DNA from: Sialis fuliginosa
Taxonomy: Eukaryota; Arthropoda; Insecta; Megaloptera; Sialidae
Direction of reading: 5' to 3'
NCBI GenBank assembly: GCA_961205875.1
Contig: OY540812.1
Span: 18,228,001 to 18,292,000 of the forward strand
DNA: 64,000 bases
Under the pieces are notes generated by a model. The model saw only the letters and a list, made by a program, of their open reading frames with translations. It made no database searches and was not told where the DNA came from. The translations under genes were made by a program, and so were the position numbers. Shown piece by piece: positions 49,504 to 63,729 of this stretch; position 1 is the stretch's first letter; the number at the start of each line of letters is the position of its first letter.

Positions 49504-52500
49504 TATTATATGAGAGTAATATTTACCTGAGCTGTCTATGAAATATTCGTTTCGAGTAAAACGCGACTTTTATATTATGACAATTAATCTGATAATTTCT
49601 ATATGTATGTAAAATATATTTTTATATTTAATATTAGCGGTATAAGTATATTTTATGATAAATAAAAATGTTGGAACTGTAGTGTTTAAAAATATATGTT
49701 TATATTTTATTTATATTCGAAATCTATACTTATTATTGAATAAATTTTCAAAGTAAATAATCATTTCCAAGAATGTAGATATATTTATTATATAAAATCT
49801 GATCTCATTAAAAATATTGAAAGCAAGACGGTCGCATCGTTACATATTTCTAAGAATCAAAATTAAAATACCTTTATTTTTATTTTTTGTTTTTACCCCT
49901 ACAGAGTTTAAATCACACATGTTGTTTATTCGATACAATACAAGTGACTTAAATCACTTCTTTATATAAGTTGAATTTTTTTTAATTTCTCAACCGAATT
50001 TGAAAATTATGATTATTTATAAAAATAGCATTTTTAATCGATCAATGGTATTAAATACCCCCCATTAAAATTACCTAAACTAATTTGGATAAGGACTCGT
50101 AAGAAGCAACTGGGACAAATATTATAATATAATAATTTTATTTACTGCATATTCGTATTCCCTTAAATTTTAAAATATTAAAAAATTCTATTGAAATTGA
50201 AAAATTTAAAAAGATTTAAATATTTTATACAACCCAACCAACATGACTAAAATTATTTAAAATAAATATATATATTCCAGAAAGTTCAATTAATTTTAAC
50301 CCGTCCTTTAACTTCAACTTGAATTCCAACCTGAATCAATGATGGGTCTGAATCGCGTAGTGGTTAAAGGGGAGGCTATATTAATGGAACTCGTATGAAT
50401 TGAAATCCTAAATATCTCGAGTCAGCGGTCCGTGAAGAGTGCACTGGACACTGCCGGAATTATTTCTACATTCGGTTGACAGGACAATGTCATCATTTGT
50501 CGTAGCAATTGTAACGATACGTCATCTTGACCCCTCCCCCCTCTTTATAAACGGGACGCGCTCTGGGGTTAAATGGGGTTGAAACGTGTCCAATAGATTC
50601 GGTTATTTTTTATAAAATTAAATTGTATTTAAAGTTATTTTAAATTATCTGGCACGATTTATAGGGAAAGAAAAATGTATTTTAGTATTGTACGAGTATG
50701 TGTATGTAAGAGAAACAAGGAAGCTATATTTTATCAAAATATATTATTCCAAAGTGTGCCATTATTTTTTTATTTATTATACCTATATAATAATTCGGAA
50801 AAATTATATTTTTAGATAATTAAATTCTAAATTTTAAAGATAATTGTCATAATATAGAAATACAACGAAAATATCTTAAACCAATTTTGAAACTCAAATC
50901 AACCTATGTCTACCGTTATTTTGTTTTGTTTTTCAAAAAGTATGATATAAATAATTCAATCAACTACATTTATCGTATTTTTTAAATGATTGATACAGAT
51001 TTCGATAAAGGCTGTTTTTATACAAAATAGATGAAGAGATTTATCAGGGTACGATTTTTCTATAATAGGTACTGGTTTACTAATGAACGGGGTTTTGGCC
51101 CCAAAAAAATAGAAATATGTTAAAATATAGTGGAAACACCAAAGAAACTAAACGTACGAATGGGTTAGAAACTTTCGTGGGCAGATTTTTTATTTCTACG
51201 ATCTTATAAAAATCAAGTTAACTTATTTACTACTCTAAAGAAACAATCCCTGTATTTATTATATTATAAAAAGTAATATTTTATAAAAAAAAGAGATGTT
51301 AAATGAAATATTATATATGTTAGTAATAAATGTAACTTGATTTTTATAAACAATATATTTGCATTTAGTATGATGAAAAAACATTTTTTTCAATCAACAA
51401 TATATATAAAAGAAAATAGTAGGGCAATATCTATGTTATTTAGACATTTAAAAAAAATATTCGTAATTTTGTAACTCGATTTGTAATTTAAGAATATAAA
51501 AATTCTGTAGAGATAGTATATAATTAATATATTATAAGTAACGTAACTTTTTTTACATACGAAATAATTGCTTGTGTGTGTTTGTGAATTTATCTGTAAC
51601 AAAGCGAGAATGTGCGAGCTTTTAAAAAGCCCTTAGATTCATCATCGTTGCTTTTTCTCCTGTTTACATTCATAAGAAAGTGTTTTGTAGGACTTCCCGA
51701 CAAGCCATGAGTTTTTAATGATAAAATTGTTCTTAAATACTTATTAGAAGTTTAGGACGTAACATATGTAACATGAACAGCCTTGTTTTTCAATAAAAAT
51801 TCGATTCGGTGATGTTGTTATGAAATTGTACGATTGCTCAAAATTATCATATTGTTTCTCTAATCGCATCTTAACATTGAATTCTGAAGTTACTAATATT
51901 ATATATTTATCTAGCTGTTTTTGAAAATAATATTTTTGGGATATCATATTGACGAATATCTATAAAAACATTTTTATCTTAGAACTTATTCGATAATTTT
52001 ACATACTGTCGAAGAAATATTTTCTTGTGTGCAATATGGTGCCAAAAATATATCAAAAATAAGCCATCGTTATTTTTTATTAGTAACTATACAGAAATTC
52101 AAACGAAAATGAAAAAATTCGAAAAATTGTAGTAAGTAAAAAATAATAATTGGAGTTACTATTTTGTACAAGAGCTTGGTATTTTTGATGATGAAGTATA
52201 TTTTTATAATCAAAATGAATACTGTCCGTAGTGAGTAAGTAAGATGCTTTGTTCAATTTTGACGAAATTGTGATCAAAAATCTAAATGAAAAATCGATAT
52301 ATTATATTAAAATAACGGTACTATGTTTAGGAATTAATCGGGACAAATTAACTTCATTTTACTTCATTTTTAATTATAATTTGGTCTTTATAAAGTAAAG
52401 TATTATTTTTGATTTGTCTAACTCATATCGTTTTCTTGTAGAAGAATGGAGGATTAGTACATTAATACATTAATTAGAACATATATCTGCACGATCTACC

Positions 52501-55500
52501 TATACCAAGAATATTGCGTATATTAAAAAAAACTACTAAATTCAACCGTCTTTTAAAAGATCAATCAAAATTATTTACATTTTTTCAAGAACTCGAAAAA
52601 ATCTATTTTCAATCTTTCATTCTTCAAAATTCCAAATTTATTTTATCCTCCATTTGAATTGTCAACCTAAAAGAAGACTAAATAGATAAAGACTGAAGTT
52701 AACTAATATTAGCTTTTAAAACATGGACTTTTTCATCTGAAAGTATATCTGTGCATTGTTTGGAATATTAGAAAAAAACGTAATCAAGGCCTGTCGAAAA
52801 CAGTAAAGATTATAAATATGAGGATGCAAGAAAAACTGTAGTTTGCGCCGTTAGTATTCGAGAGATATGATATTTAATTGATAATAAATTAACGTGATAC
52901 AAGCACAAAATAATCATTAAGACACATAATTAAATTGTTTTTCAAATCAATTTTGTATTCAGTACATAAATAAAATTCAACATGATTTAACTAACTGATA
53001 TGGAGGAATTGTATGTTTTAGTTTCAATAAACTTATTAACTTTCTTAACTAAATTATCTTTTTGTTTTAATATGGTATTTCAAAAGTAAAATTTGTCAAA
53101 GTTCTGTGATTTTTATAAATGAGGAAAAATATTAGCGAGTATATATTGTATATTTTTTAAATTGGCTACAATAAAATTGGAAATACTAGATTATAAGGTA
53201 TATTATAATGTCTGATCAAATTATGTATGGAATAGAGATGAAAGATACATATATTTTGAATATTATATTAGATGTATACTATATAAAATTCGATTTGCTT
53301 GTACATTTAGGCATGGATGTATATTTAACCTATTTGAACTCATGGCTTTAGTCGGGAAGATGCGATTTCTTTTAATCTTACTTAGTATCTTATAGTATGT
53401 ATAAACCCTTTCTTCAGAAAATATAAATATAATATATAATTTTAAGCATTGTGATAATTCATACTATATATGTATATGTATTTTTTATTTTATTTTATTT
53501 GTGTAATATTATTCTTTTCGTAGTTTAAATTTTGACGTTTCGGAAATTTACGTTTTCATTATTTAATATTATATCAAACATTCAATGTTCAGTTATTTTA
53601 TAGATGTATAAAAATATATATATAAAAGAATTTACCGTTTCATTAAGTGTTTGCTGTTTATTTTTTATTAATTAATTTATCATGTTATTATTTCTTTCTA
53701 AAATTATTTAGGTAGTATATTCTACGAGTATTTATTTTTAGTTTATTATTGTATTCGTGAACAATTGTGTTAAAACACAGTTCTTAAATTAATTTTCAAT
53801 TGTTACGTCCACAAAGTGGAGAGTTTTTTCGTTGTTTTTTATTTAGCTAATTTGTTTAGGATAATAGTGGGTCAAATGCCGATTAAAGGAATCCCTAGTT
53901 TTTGTCTCTCCTTAAAAGTACAAATTTTTCTAATCGTTATTTCCATATTAAATAATATATTATGTTAAATGATTTATTAAAAAAAGTAACGTAAATACTT
54001 ATCTAGGCAATTAGTAAAATGTTAATTTGAAATTAAAAGATGAATTCTTGAAGATTGAATTAATAAATTTTGACATATCATATTTTATTTCTATGAAATA
54101 ATGTTGAGAATGTGAATTGAGATTCTTTGTATCAGAAAGAATGAAGAATTCGTCTTCGTATTAAAATAATAGTAAATAAAGACTTTAAAAAACCGTTAAT
54201 TTATCCATATAAATGATTTAAAAATATATTCACAAATTATTTTTTTTTAATTCCATTTAAATATTTGGTATAAACAATAATATTTGATATCTACATTCTA
54301 ATGAAAAAATAAATATTACTTTTTGTATCATTCTTTAAAAATAATAACATTCAAGTCACAATTACGTAACAAATTTAATTTTTTCATCGACATTAAATCT
54401 GTCTTAAATGCCAACCATTACTGCCCTCTATTGTTGATACCAATATTTAATAATTTGCAATTAGCGGCATCTAACAATTGCCTAAGTAAGTATTACGTAG
54501 ATGTTATTTTGGCACGCCTTGCGTTACAATCTAACCAAGTGAAATGTAGTGACGTAGCTAGCTGCTGAGAAAAAACAAAATGTAGTTCCTGTATGGAATA
54601 CTCCCTCACCGTACTCAATTATTAATTAAATTAAATTTATAAACGAAAACTACACACACAACACGCTTGCACGTCATTATACTGCACTTTATATTATATA
54701 TGATATATATACTGATAATGGCAGTTGCATAAATTATATAACTAAAAAATTATCATCATAGTTTGAATTTTGTTATCATACGAATTTAAATATAAATCCC
54801 CAATGTTTATATTGAAGACTTACAAATACAAATTGGCCGTTTTCAATCTTACAGTAATTGACAAAAATTTCAAATAAAGTTTGAGTAAAATATATGTAAT
54901 AAATAAATAATTTGTTTTAAAAATTAATTAAAACAAGTGTAATATATTAATTTTTAATATCTGACGTATATTGTAAGTCTACAATATTGAATTTAGTTAT
55001 CTTTTATGTAATTTTTGAATTTTTGTTTGTTTCCTTAGAGTTAATTCTCATATACTTAATCCAATTTTTACGAATAATTATAATTATGTATATATGATTG
55101 TGTTATTTGTATCTGTATGATAAAAAATGTTGTTATATTACCTACTACTTATATATACAATTTTACTTTTCAGATGAGAACTTTAGTTGACTTTTCACAG
55201 TTTATAGACGTATCAATGTAATAGATATTCACATGTTTCTGTACTAATGAATTATAATAGTGTAAGACATTTTTATGTGTGTTATTAAGGTTGGTGTACA
55301 CGTTCAAGAATTTTTTCGAAATAATACTTGTGTATTTTATTTAATGCAGGTAATATGGGGCCAACTAGCGATCAAAAAGACATACTAGCCATTAATGAGC
55401 AAAAAATGACTATATTTTTGCGGATCAAATTATAACCTAACATCAGATACGCAGGCCCTATGTTTACTATCCTTTATGTGGTATGAAAACTATAATTGCC

Positions 55501-57583
55501 TAATAATATACTGTTATGATGACTTTAAAAGTCACACGATACTACAGAAAGTTGAAGAAGATACTTAAACGTGTAAAACGACCTTAAAGTTATGTGTGTA
55601 ATTACAAAGAGACAAGTACAATGAGTATCTCAAAGAAATTGACTTTATTTTGTACAAAGCCCGTGCTGTGAAATAAAGTGATTCCTGGTTATTTAGTGTA
55701 CGAATTTGTATATTGGTGTTTTTGTATATTACATTTACTTCTGTTGGTTTGAGAAAAGTGCAAATAATATTGAATTAAATCAATAAATGTTTATATATAA
55801 ATACATATCTTTAAATAGACGTGAGTATATTTGTTTCAATAAATTTGTATGAATATTAAATATAATATTGTTTATACGTAAATATATTTGACTATTTTCA
55901 TACAAGTTTGTAGTTTGGGGTGTTAAAGATTTAAGATTAACAGACGTAAATGTAATGTAAAACTCCAAAAGATAGAGAACTATTAACAGAATCACTACAG
56001 AAACGATGAAAGATAAATATATGAATGATTGCACACATAATATATGGGAAATATAAAAATATATGTGAACCATTTACAAATGAAATAATGCAGTGATCTT
56101 CCCCAACACAAATAATAAGTAATGAAAGAATATAATAGACACAAAGAAATATAATTCCTATATTATATATTACACACACAATGAAACTTATCTAACTACA
56201 TACATACATTACATAGTAATATCGTATTTCAAATGCATAGCTATTATTATAATTATTATTATTATAACTATACTACTACTACTACAGAAGTACCTATATG
56301 TTAAAGAAAAGTAGAAAGATATATGATTTATACGTTGGATTATTAAAATTTAATTTTAGATTTATTTAATTTGCATAATATCACTCATATATTCACTCAT
56401 ACTTATTTATAAGTTGATATCTTTGTAAACATAACAACATTGTCACTATAAGGCGTGAAAGCCACGTTTAAACCCATGTCTAATTTAGTAGCAAATGTAT
56501 GGGGATTCTAGACAAAAACTAAAATCAACGTATGCAATATATGCACTACATTTTTTTTTTCAATAAGCATGTTAAATAGGTGCAAGAGCTAGAATCGCCA
56601 GTGGCATACTACTATCATACTTAATATAAACCCAGGTGCAATTGAGTACTGGGTAACGTAAAATAAACGTTTAGTGACAGAGTTGTCCGACATTTTAGTA
56701 CTCGTTTTGATCAAGCTTTGCTCTGATCAAAAAAAGTGTTATAATATTATATAAATAATATAGTTGTGAACATAGATTTTAAGCGCGAGTCTGAATTTAG
56801 AATTAAGTGAAATAATGGGTGATAAGTTTACATAAGTATGCAAATTTGATATCAATTTATAATATTATGATATGAAGAATCGAGCTTTCTGATGGCTTTT
56901 TATAATGTGTAATAATATTATGTAACTATATTGTGGAGATTCTTACAGATTTTTAAATGCATAATAAATATACCTTTATCTTATTGATATTGGATAAAAA
57001 TAAATGAATTTTTATTTTACCTTTTTAAGTAAACCTTAAATTTATTTTCAGGTTCTATATTGATTTTTACATTAGTTTAGTTACCAAAAATGAGATTATT
57101 AAAATCTAACATAAAAAATATATTCAATATTAGTGAAAAAATTGTAATAACATTAAAAACCCTAATTTTATTAAATTACATTTAATTTTCTGGATAAGTT
57201 ATTACATAATTTCGATACAATTAATAAATACATTTTAGTGTTAACTTTAATGTTTTGCAAATTAAAACACATATGAGTATGGTGTAGGTATCTTATTTCA
57301 AGATAAATGAGAATTTAAAAACGTAAATTAAAGGTAGGTAAACAATAATATTATTATTACTTACATTTTAATGCATATTTTTGATCATTAGATCTTACTT
57401 TTTATTATAGCCCATTAAATTGATTTTTATATTCGAATAAGTCTATATAAATCTATAATTAGATTTTATACAATTAAACTTAATTTAAAAATAAAATTTT
57501 TATTATCTCGAAACATTTCTATGTAAGTATAGTTATATAAAGATATGATATTTGTGGCATTTTTTATGTTTTCTCTCTAAGGC
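49504..57583. other. Long AT-rich stretch without recognised genes
   Basis: Contains low-complexity AT DNA and a G+C-richer patch at about 50330-50590 (GAATCGCGTAGTGGTTAAAG, then CCCCTCCCCCCTC). That patch could be a decayed SINE, but its B box is not convincing. A (CTA)n run lies near 56270-56285. No coding exon found. Confidence 0.4.
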
Positions 57584-57783
57584 CAAGTTTGTTAAACTGT
57601 GGGTCACGACCTCTTGGGAGGTCACGTAATAATTCTGAGGGGTCGTTAACTATATTTTCAATTTTATTCCAAATTCCCAATATGTAATATCACTTAAACG
57701 ATATTTTTTATATTATCAAGGGGTCGCTAAAAATTTTATCTTTTGGAAAAGGGGTCGCGATTAAAAAAATATTAGAAACAGTA
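57584..57783. mobile_element. hAT-type MITE, degenerate
   Basis: AAGTTTGTTAAACTGTGGGT with CACGACC at the left, and GGGGTCGCGATT with AGAAACAGTA at the right, are the familiar 'TTAAACTGTGGGTCGCGACC' hAT ends in decayed form. GGGGTCG recurs inside. No clean duplication. Confidence 0.6.
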
Positions 57784-57925
57784 ATAAAATTGTATCTCTT
57801 CATAACAAATATCGTTTTATTTATGCAATACGTCACACATCCCTCTCAATTTACTATACGTTAACGTCATTTATAATAAATACGTAGAGGACAAAACGCG
57901 ATTTGAGTGACAGAGGTAGGCCTCG

Positions 57926-58123
57926 ATGACAGATTGGCAACGGAAAATACGAAGAAGAAGACGACAACTGTGGATGCTGCGGCGTCTGTATGTGTACGCG
58001 TCGTCTAGAATATCTAGTGACCGCTTCTCAACAACCACCGTGCCTCGACTAACTGAACGACGCCCTGTACCAATACTACTTATTGCGCTAGGATTCTTTA
58101 GTTATTTAGGTTTGACCTTCTGA
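57926..58123 (+). other. G+C-rich islet with two overlapping plausible coding frames
   Basis: Frame one (57926-58123) starts MTDWQRKIRRRRRQLWMLRR and ends in a hydrophobic segment PILLIALGFFSYLGL, like a small membrane-anchored protein. Frame two, from a possible acceptor AG at 57931-57932, reads IGNGKYEEEDDNCGCCGVCM and stops at 58050-58052. Its CGCCGVC resembles IGFBP-type cysteine motifs. At most one can be real, and neither has a strong splice or promoter context. It might be a terminal exon of an unseen gene, or a repeat. Confidence 0.3.
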
Positions 58124-58288
58124 TATATTATCAAAATTATTTTTTTAGAAACTATTAACTACAGCAATAAATAATAATATTATGAAGAATTGCTACAAAA
58201 AATAAATAAAGTCACTGCTGAATTTCGTAATCTACGGATTATTTCAAAGTATACTACATGCGCTATATAACACTATTATATGAATTTA

Positions 58289-58575
58289 GGGAGCGTCCAT
58301 AAATTAGATAAAAGTTTTTTTTTTTTAATTTTCATCCCTATTCCCCCATGTAATCCGTAAGTATACGGCATTAGGTGATTCCTCTCTTTTTTCTCACGTT
58401 AGAATTTTTTAATACATGTATAATATTAGTAGCAAATTACATTGATTTATTTTTTTATTTGACTTAAGATAGACAGCTAAAACTGGTTTTAACCAACCTA
58501 TTTAATTTAAAAAACGCCTTGTGAAAGTAACGATTTTGACCCCCTCCCCCATCCACGTAAGGATCAATTATTTTT
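58289..58575. mobile_element. MITE fragment with the GGGAGCGTCCATAAATTA terminus
   Basis: GGGAGCGTCCATAAATTAGA at the left and GACCCCCTCCCCCATCCACG at the right are landmarks of a widespread insect MITE, whose right end usually finishes with the complement of the left. Here the final right terminus is missing or diverged. Confidence 0.5.
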
Positions 58576-61500
58576 TTGACTTAGGAGTAAATTTCTTATA
58601 ATTGTTATAACTAGCATAGATAAAGCTATTAAATAGTCATACAAAAGTATAAGGATGAATAATGTATATGCTTTTTTAGCTACCTTTACTCTACGTCACT
58701 TTTGACAGTGTTATACACATGGCAACATGTACAAGCAAGAAGCATCTATCCTAAAACAAAAATTTTTATTTTTAAAAGCACTGCTTTCAGACAGTGATGA
58801 GCAATGAATATGTATGGCCAGTTCCAAACATTTGCATTACATTATTTTTTACATAACTAAAAGCGATGTAAAGAACAAGGAGAGCAGAATTTAATAGGCC
58901 TCAGTCTAAAATCAAATTGTTATTGAAATAAACGAATTTTAATAACAATGTAACGAATATATTCCAATCATATTTTGTCGTTATCGAAAGTATGGTTTCT
59001 AATTAGATTTAACATTATTTGAAAGTTTTACAGCAATTTATATAGAAATACAGAACCCGGTGTTACCTGGTAATTAAAAAATATGAATTCTTCACTCATG
59101 GCCATCGTCGTTTAGTTTTATTTTATTAATTATTAGCGCATTGGACCCGGTGATACCCGGGAATATAATTTAATCTGTTATAAACCTACTATGTACTATA
59201 TATACATTTCCGACGTTTTTTCCGACTTCATGAAATTTACACAGAATATCCACCTTTTAAACTAGTTACAGAGAAACGCAACGAGGGACTTCGTTTTATA
59301 CTATGTATAGATTAGTATAGATTATTATTAACTATATTTTATATTAATTATTTAACGTTGCTTAGCACCTTGAAGAATATTGTCTGATATTTCCAACTGG
59401 GAATCCCTGCTCAATGCAGAGATTTAAAAAGACCTGAAGGATTTGGGTACACACACACACATCTTTCCGATAGTAGCCATCGTCGAAGCCGTCTATCTAA
59501 CGAGCCTGACGAACGTCCGACTCACCCCCGCCCGCCGTTGGATGCAAAGTGCACAAAGCCAACCCGTAGATTCACGACATGTCCAGACACGTGACCAGAA
59601 AACAAAATTAGTACGATTTTTATATTCCTTTGTGGCGCCTATAGGACTTCGATACAATCTTGACGTAATTTTTTACCCGTCTTCCTGAATCCTGATGTTG
59701 TCGGATTAGGTAAACAGAATGAAAAGTTGATGCGAGGGTTGACGTAATGATGTAAAATGTTATGTAAATTTTTTGTGATAACATGTCCGGTCTGGGGTGA
59801 CCCTGCGGGTTCATTTTCGTGTAGTTTTCTTTTAAAATCATGTTAAAAGTTTGTGGGTCGGAATAAATAAAATTTATTGCATTTGTTTGCTCGTTTTGGG
59901 AGATTTATTTGATATTTCTTAACTTGTGGAAGTTTATTTAATAAATAAATATTTACGTTTATATTTTGTCGAAGTATTTTTTAAGATTTTTATATTTTAG
60001 TTTTATCACTCTGATCTAAAGAATATACAATACATAGGTAGTAATATTTTTTTGGCATTAATTTTCATATGCAGCCAGTTAATGCTTCACAAACCCGCCA
60101 CCTGACGTGGATCATCGAGGGGTATAGGATTTGCCCTGGGGTGATCAGGACAGGTGACATATATTAATATCTTATCTCTTTCCGAATATGATAATTTTGC
60201 TACTGCTTGAAAGCAAAATACATTTGCGGCCAATGGTTTGTCTATAATTGGGTATTAGAAAATATCAATTGTATTTTTTTTTTAATATATGCCTGAAATA
60301 GTAATAACGCAATAACCATTGATATTTTTTTGTCATTTTTATATACGTAGGTATATTAATTATAGAAACAATCAGTTGTAACTTTATTTAATAGATGTCT
60401 GACCTAATAAATATTCAATGTACTTATATAATTATATATGTTTTATAAGAGCAATCCCGCCGACATCAATCTTGAATAAATCAAACAGAATATTTTATAA
60501 TATTTGGTTTAATATTACCTTCGATTTTTCTATTCATCTTTTTATGTGAAAATTTGATTTGTAAATTTTCCTAAATACATAAACTAATTCTAGGTTCTAA
60601 GGCTTTCAAACAGTGAAAATCCAATCAAAATCAGTTCTGTAGCTTTTGCACTGTCGAAAATTGATTTTATTGGCTATAAAACGATGTATAAATGAAAATT
60701 AACATTAAACAGACAAAGCCTACAGATGTTTTCTTGACGAATTTTCAGTCGAATCCTATCGGCCATCTTCAGGTCTGGTCAGAACTTAATTCTTTGAACT
60801 TCGCTTGACTAGTGACACAGAACGCGGAGCTACCCGGAATTCATCACCAGCATCTACATCAGCCCGCGGAATACAATATTTCAATAACATATGTATTTGT
60901 ATAGTATATGTCTCTGAGATATGTCTATATATCATAATAAATATAACTTAATAGGTACCTACCTATGTTAAATTTTTATAGTTTTATGTGTACATATTTT
61001 GATAAATAAGTATCAAAAGTGTTATAAAAAGTTATGTTAAATATATTACTAGTAAAATTTTAGACATTCTTAAATAATAAATTATATTTCTATGTAAGTT
61101 TTTTGGGTTCTAATATCATGGTAGGTATATACAATACACATATATGTGAAATAATACACTTTTTACAAACATTTTATCATGTGTTTACATAAGCTTAAGT
61201 GGTACTTAAAGTGTGAATAGTGTAAACAGATATAGAGATTTTATCTGTTGATTTTACCCGAGTCCAAATAAAAACATTGCATGTTCATATTTTTAATTAA
61301 ATTTTCTGTTACAAATATTTTCCAAGTGAAGAGTGTAATGATAGAAACGATGAAATCCAGAGATGTAACCAGTGATGGATGTGAGTAAAGATAACACAAG
61401 TTTATTTGCTTTAGAAATTGTATGTCATGAAAATAAATAATACTTAAAAAAATAATAATATTATACAAGTTTAAAAAATTTGGTTGTGATTGATCAATTT

Positions 61501-61640
61501 TTAGGGTTCCGAAGAAACCCTTATTTTAATCACACTTTGTCATCCATTCGTCCTTTTCTGCCAAAGCAAAATATCTCGTATACTACAAAAGCTAGAAACA
61601 TTAAATGTTTAGTGAACATGTAAAATGATGCCCTCTAGAC
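58576..61640. other. Non-coding DNA with retroelement scraps
   Basis: 59055-59320 contains two related blocks (ACCCGGTGTTACCTGGTAAT, ACCCGGTGATACCCGGGAAT) followed by AGGGACTTCGTTTTATACTA, typical of a non-LTR 3' end. 60710-60790 read in reverse contains CCTGAAGATGGCCGATAGG, reminiscent of the Penelope-like repeats at 7612. 59440-59690 is G+C-richer without a credible exon. Confidence 0.4.
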
Positions 61641-63721
61641 CAAGCTTGTCCAACCCGCGGCCCTCGAGGACCCTTGGTGCGGCCCGCGAGCATAATTTTA
61701 AAAAATAAATAAATTTATTGATAATAAATTTACATTGAAAATAGTATGTACGACTAAAAAAAAAAAAAGGTCTTCCTAATCTAACTCTATTTATATATAT
61801 ATGAGCATTTCCAGTAGTTTTTTAAAAAACAGGGCGCACGTATGTCACCGATTTTGCTCTCAATTTTTTTTCTCAAAGTATATATTAAAAAAACATGTTT
61901 CCCAAAATCTTTTCCCTCCGCCCCCTTTTTTGACCGAATTACGATTTTTTAAACTTTTGAAATCGAGCGAAATTAGACTTTTTTCGATAGTACCTTATTT
62001 TTCAAAATGTCCCTTATTCTGCATGTTATAGAGCTCATTTTCTTCGTTTTTTGTTGATCTTTCATTTGAAATCAGTTTCAGACCCGAATATTCAATTTTG
62101 GCCGAATGCGGTACCAAAACAATAAGTTTGATTTTTTGTAAAAATAGTCGATTTTGAAATTGCCGCCAAATATTTTGGTTTCAACCAAAATACTTCCGGT
62201 ATAGGTCATTTTATACTATTTTTTATGTAGTTTCCAAATATTTATACATTTTTTAATTTGGTCAAAAACTTTTAAACTTGTTTTAAGATGTCTTATTTTC
62301 CAAAAAACGCTATATTCACACCATTAAAACTTTTTTCTCTATACTCCAAATTGCACCAAATTTTGGCAAAAGTTTCCTTTATTTATCCTTAAAACAACCC
62401 TCAAAAAACATTTTTTCATATTGAGCTCCTAAGTGAGATATAATTTTTATAAAACACCTAATTACTCGTGTATTAAAGTTAAGAATTTACAGGAATTTTC
62501 AGTGTTTCTGAAATATCGGGGCACCTGATAATCGAATAAAAAATATACCATTTAAGTCTTTATGAAATTCCCTACAAATCTACATAAGTTTAATTTTTTT
62601 AGATTAATTATAAAACGTACAAATAAATAAAAACTTTGTACATCGATTTCGTATTTATTTAATAACAACTTTAAATGTAATGAATAGTGTCTCATAACTT
62701 CGTTGTTTTAATATCTACTGATTTTTAAGACTGGCTCGTTTGCGCTCGCTCGGCTTTTATTTTTTTATAGGTTTTTTAATTAATCTAAAAAAATTAAATT
62801 TATGTAAATTTGTAGGGAATTTCATAAAGAATTAAATGGTATATTTTTTATTCGATTATCAGGAGCCCCGATATTTCAGAAACACTGAAAATTCCTGTAA
62901 ATTCTTAACTTTAATACACGAGTAATTAGGTGTTTTATAAAAATTATATCTCACTTAGCAGCTCAATATGAAAAAATGTTTTTTGAGGGTTGTTTTAAGG
63001 ATAAATAAAGGAAACTTTTGCCAAAATTTGGTGCAATTTGGAGTATAGAGAAAAAAAATTTAATGGTGTGAATATAGCGTTTTTTGGAAAATAAGACATC
63101 TTAAAACAAGTGTAACTTTAAAAGTTTTTGACCAAATTAAAAAATGTATAACTATTTGGAAACGAAATAAAAAATAGAATAAAATGACCTATACCGGAAG
63201 TATTTTGGTTGAAACCAAAATATTTGGCGGCAATTTCAAAATCGACTATTTTTACAAAAAATCAAACTTAATGTTTTGGTACCGCATTCGGCCAAAATTG
63301 AATATTCGGGTCTGAAACTGATTTCAAATGAAAGATCAACAAAAATCTATCGAAAAAAGTCTAATTTCGCTCGATTTCAAAAGTTTAAAAAATCGTAATT
63401 CGGTCAAAAAAGGGGGCGGAGGGAAAAGATTTTGGGAAACATGTTTTTTTAATATGTACTTTGAGAAAAAAAATTGAGAGCAAAATCGGTGACATACGTG
63501 CGCCCTGTTTTTTAAAAAACTACTGGAAATGCTCATATATATATATACATATATGTATAGGTATTTATAATAAAACTAGGAATTGTAGGAATTGAAACTG
63601 ACGCGACCAAAAAAAAAAAAAAAAAGGTCCTCAGTTGTTATAAACTGCGGCCCTTAGTGAACCAAATTAAATAAAAATTTTATTATGCGGCCCGGAAGGT
63701 TCAAAAGGTTGGACACCTATG
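61641..63721. mobile_element. hAT foldback element, 2.08 kb, clean 8-bp duplication
   Basis: It begins CAAGCTTGTCCAACCCGCGG and ends AGGTTGGACACCTATG. It is flanked on both sides by CTCTAGAC (61633-61640, 63722-63729). The halves form inverted repeats of about 0.75-0.8 kb (61795-62610 against 62780-63545) around a spacer of about 165 bp that contains CGTTTGCGCTCGCTCGGC. Mirrored identical 66-residue frames beginning MSISSSFLKNRAHVCHRFCS on opposite strands are products of the palindrome, not genes. The arms are nearly identical, so the palindrome formed recently or is kept similar by conversion. Confidence 0.9.
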
Positions 63722-63729
63722 CTCTAGAC

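Noticed and set aside
50350..50450. Possible tRNA-derived SINE
   Set aside because: The A-box-like GCGTAGTGGTTAAAG is followed only by a poor B box and no recognisable body or tail.
61801..62031. Frame starting MSISSSFLKNRAHVCHRFCS, present on both strands
   Set aside because: The two copies are mirror images produced by the foldback arms, with no transposase motif.
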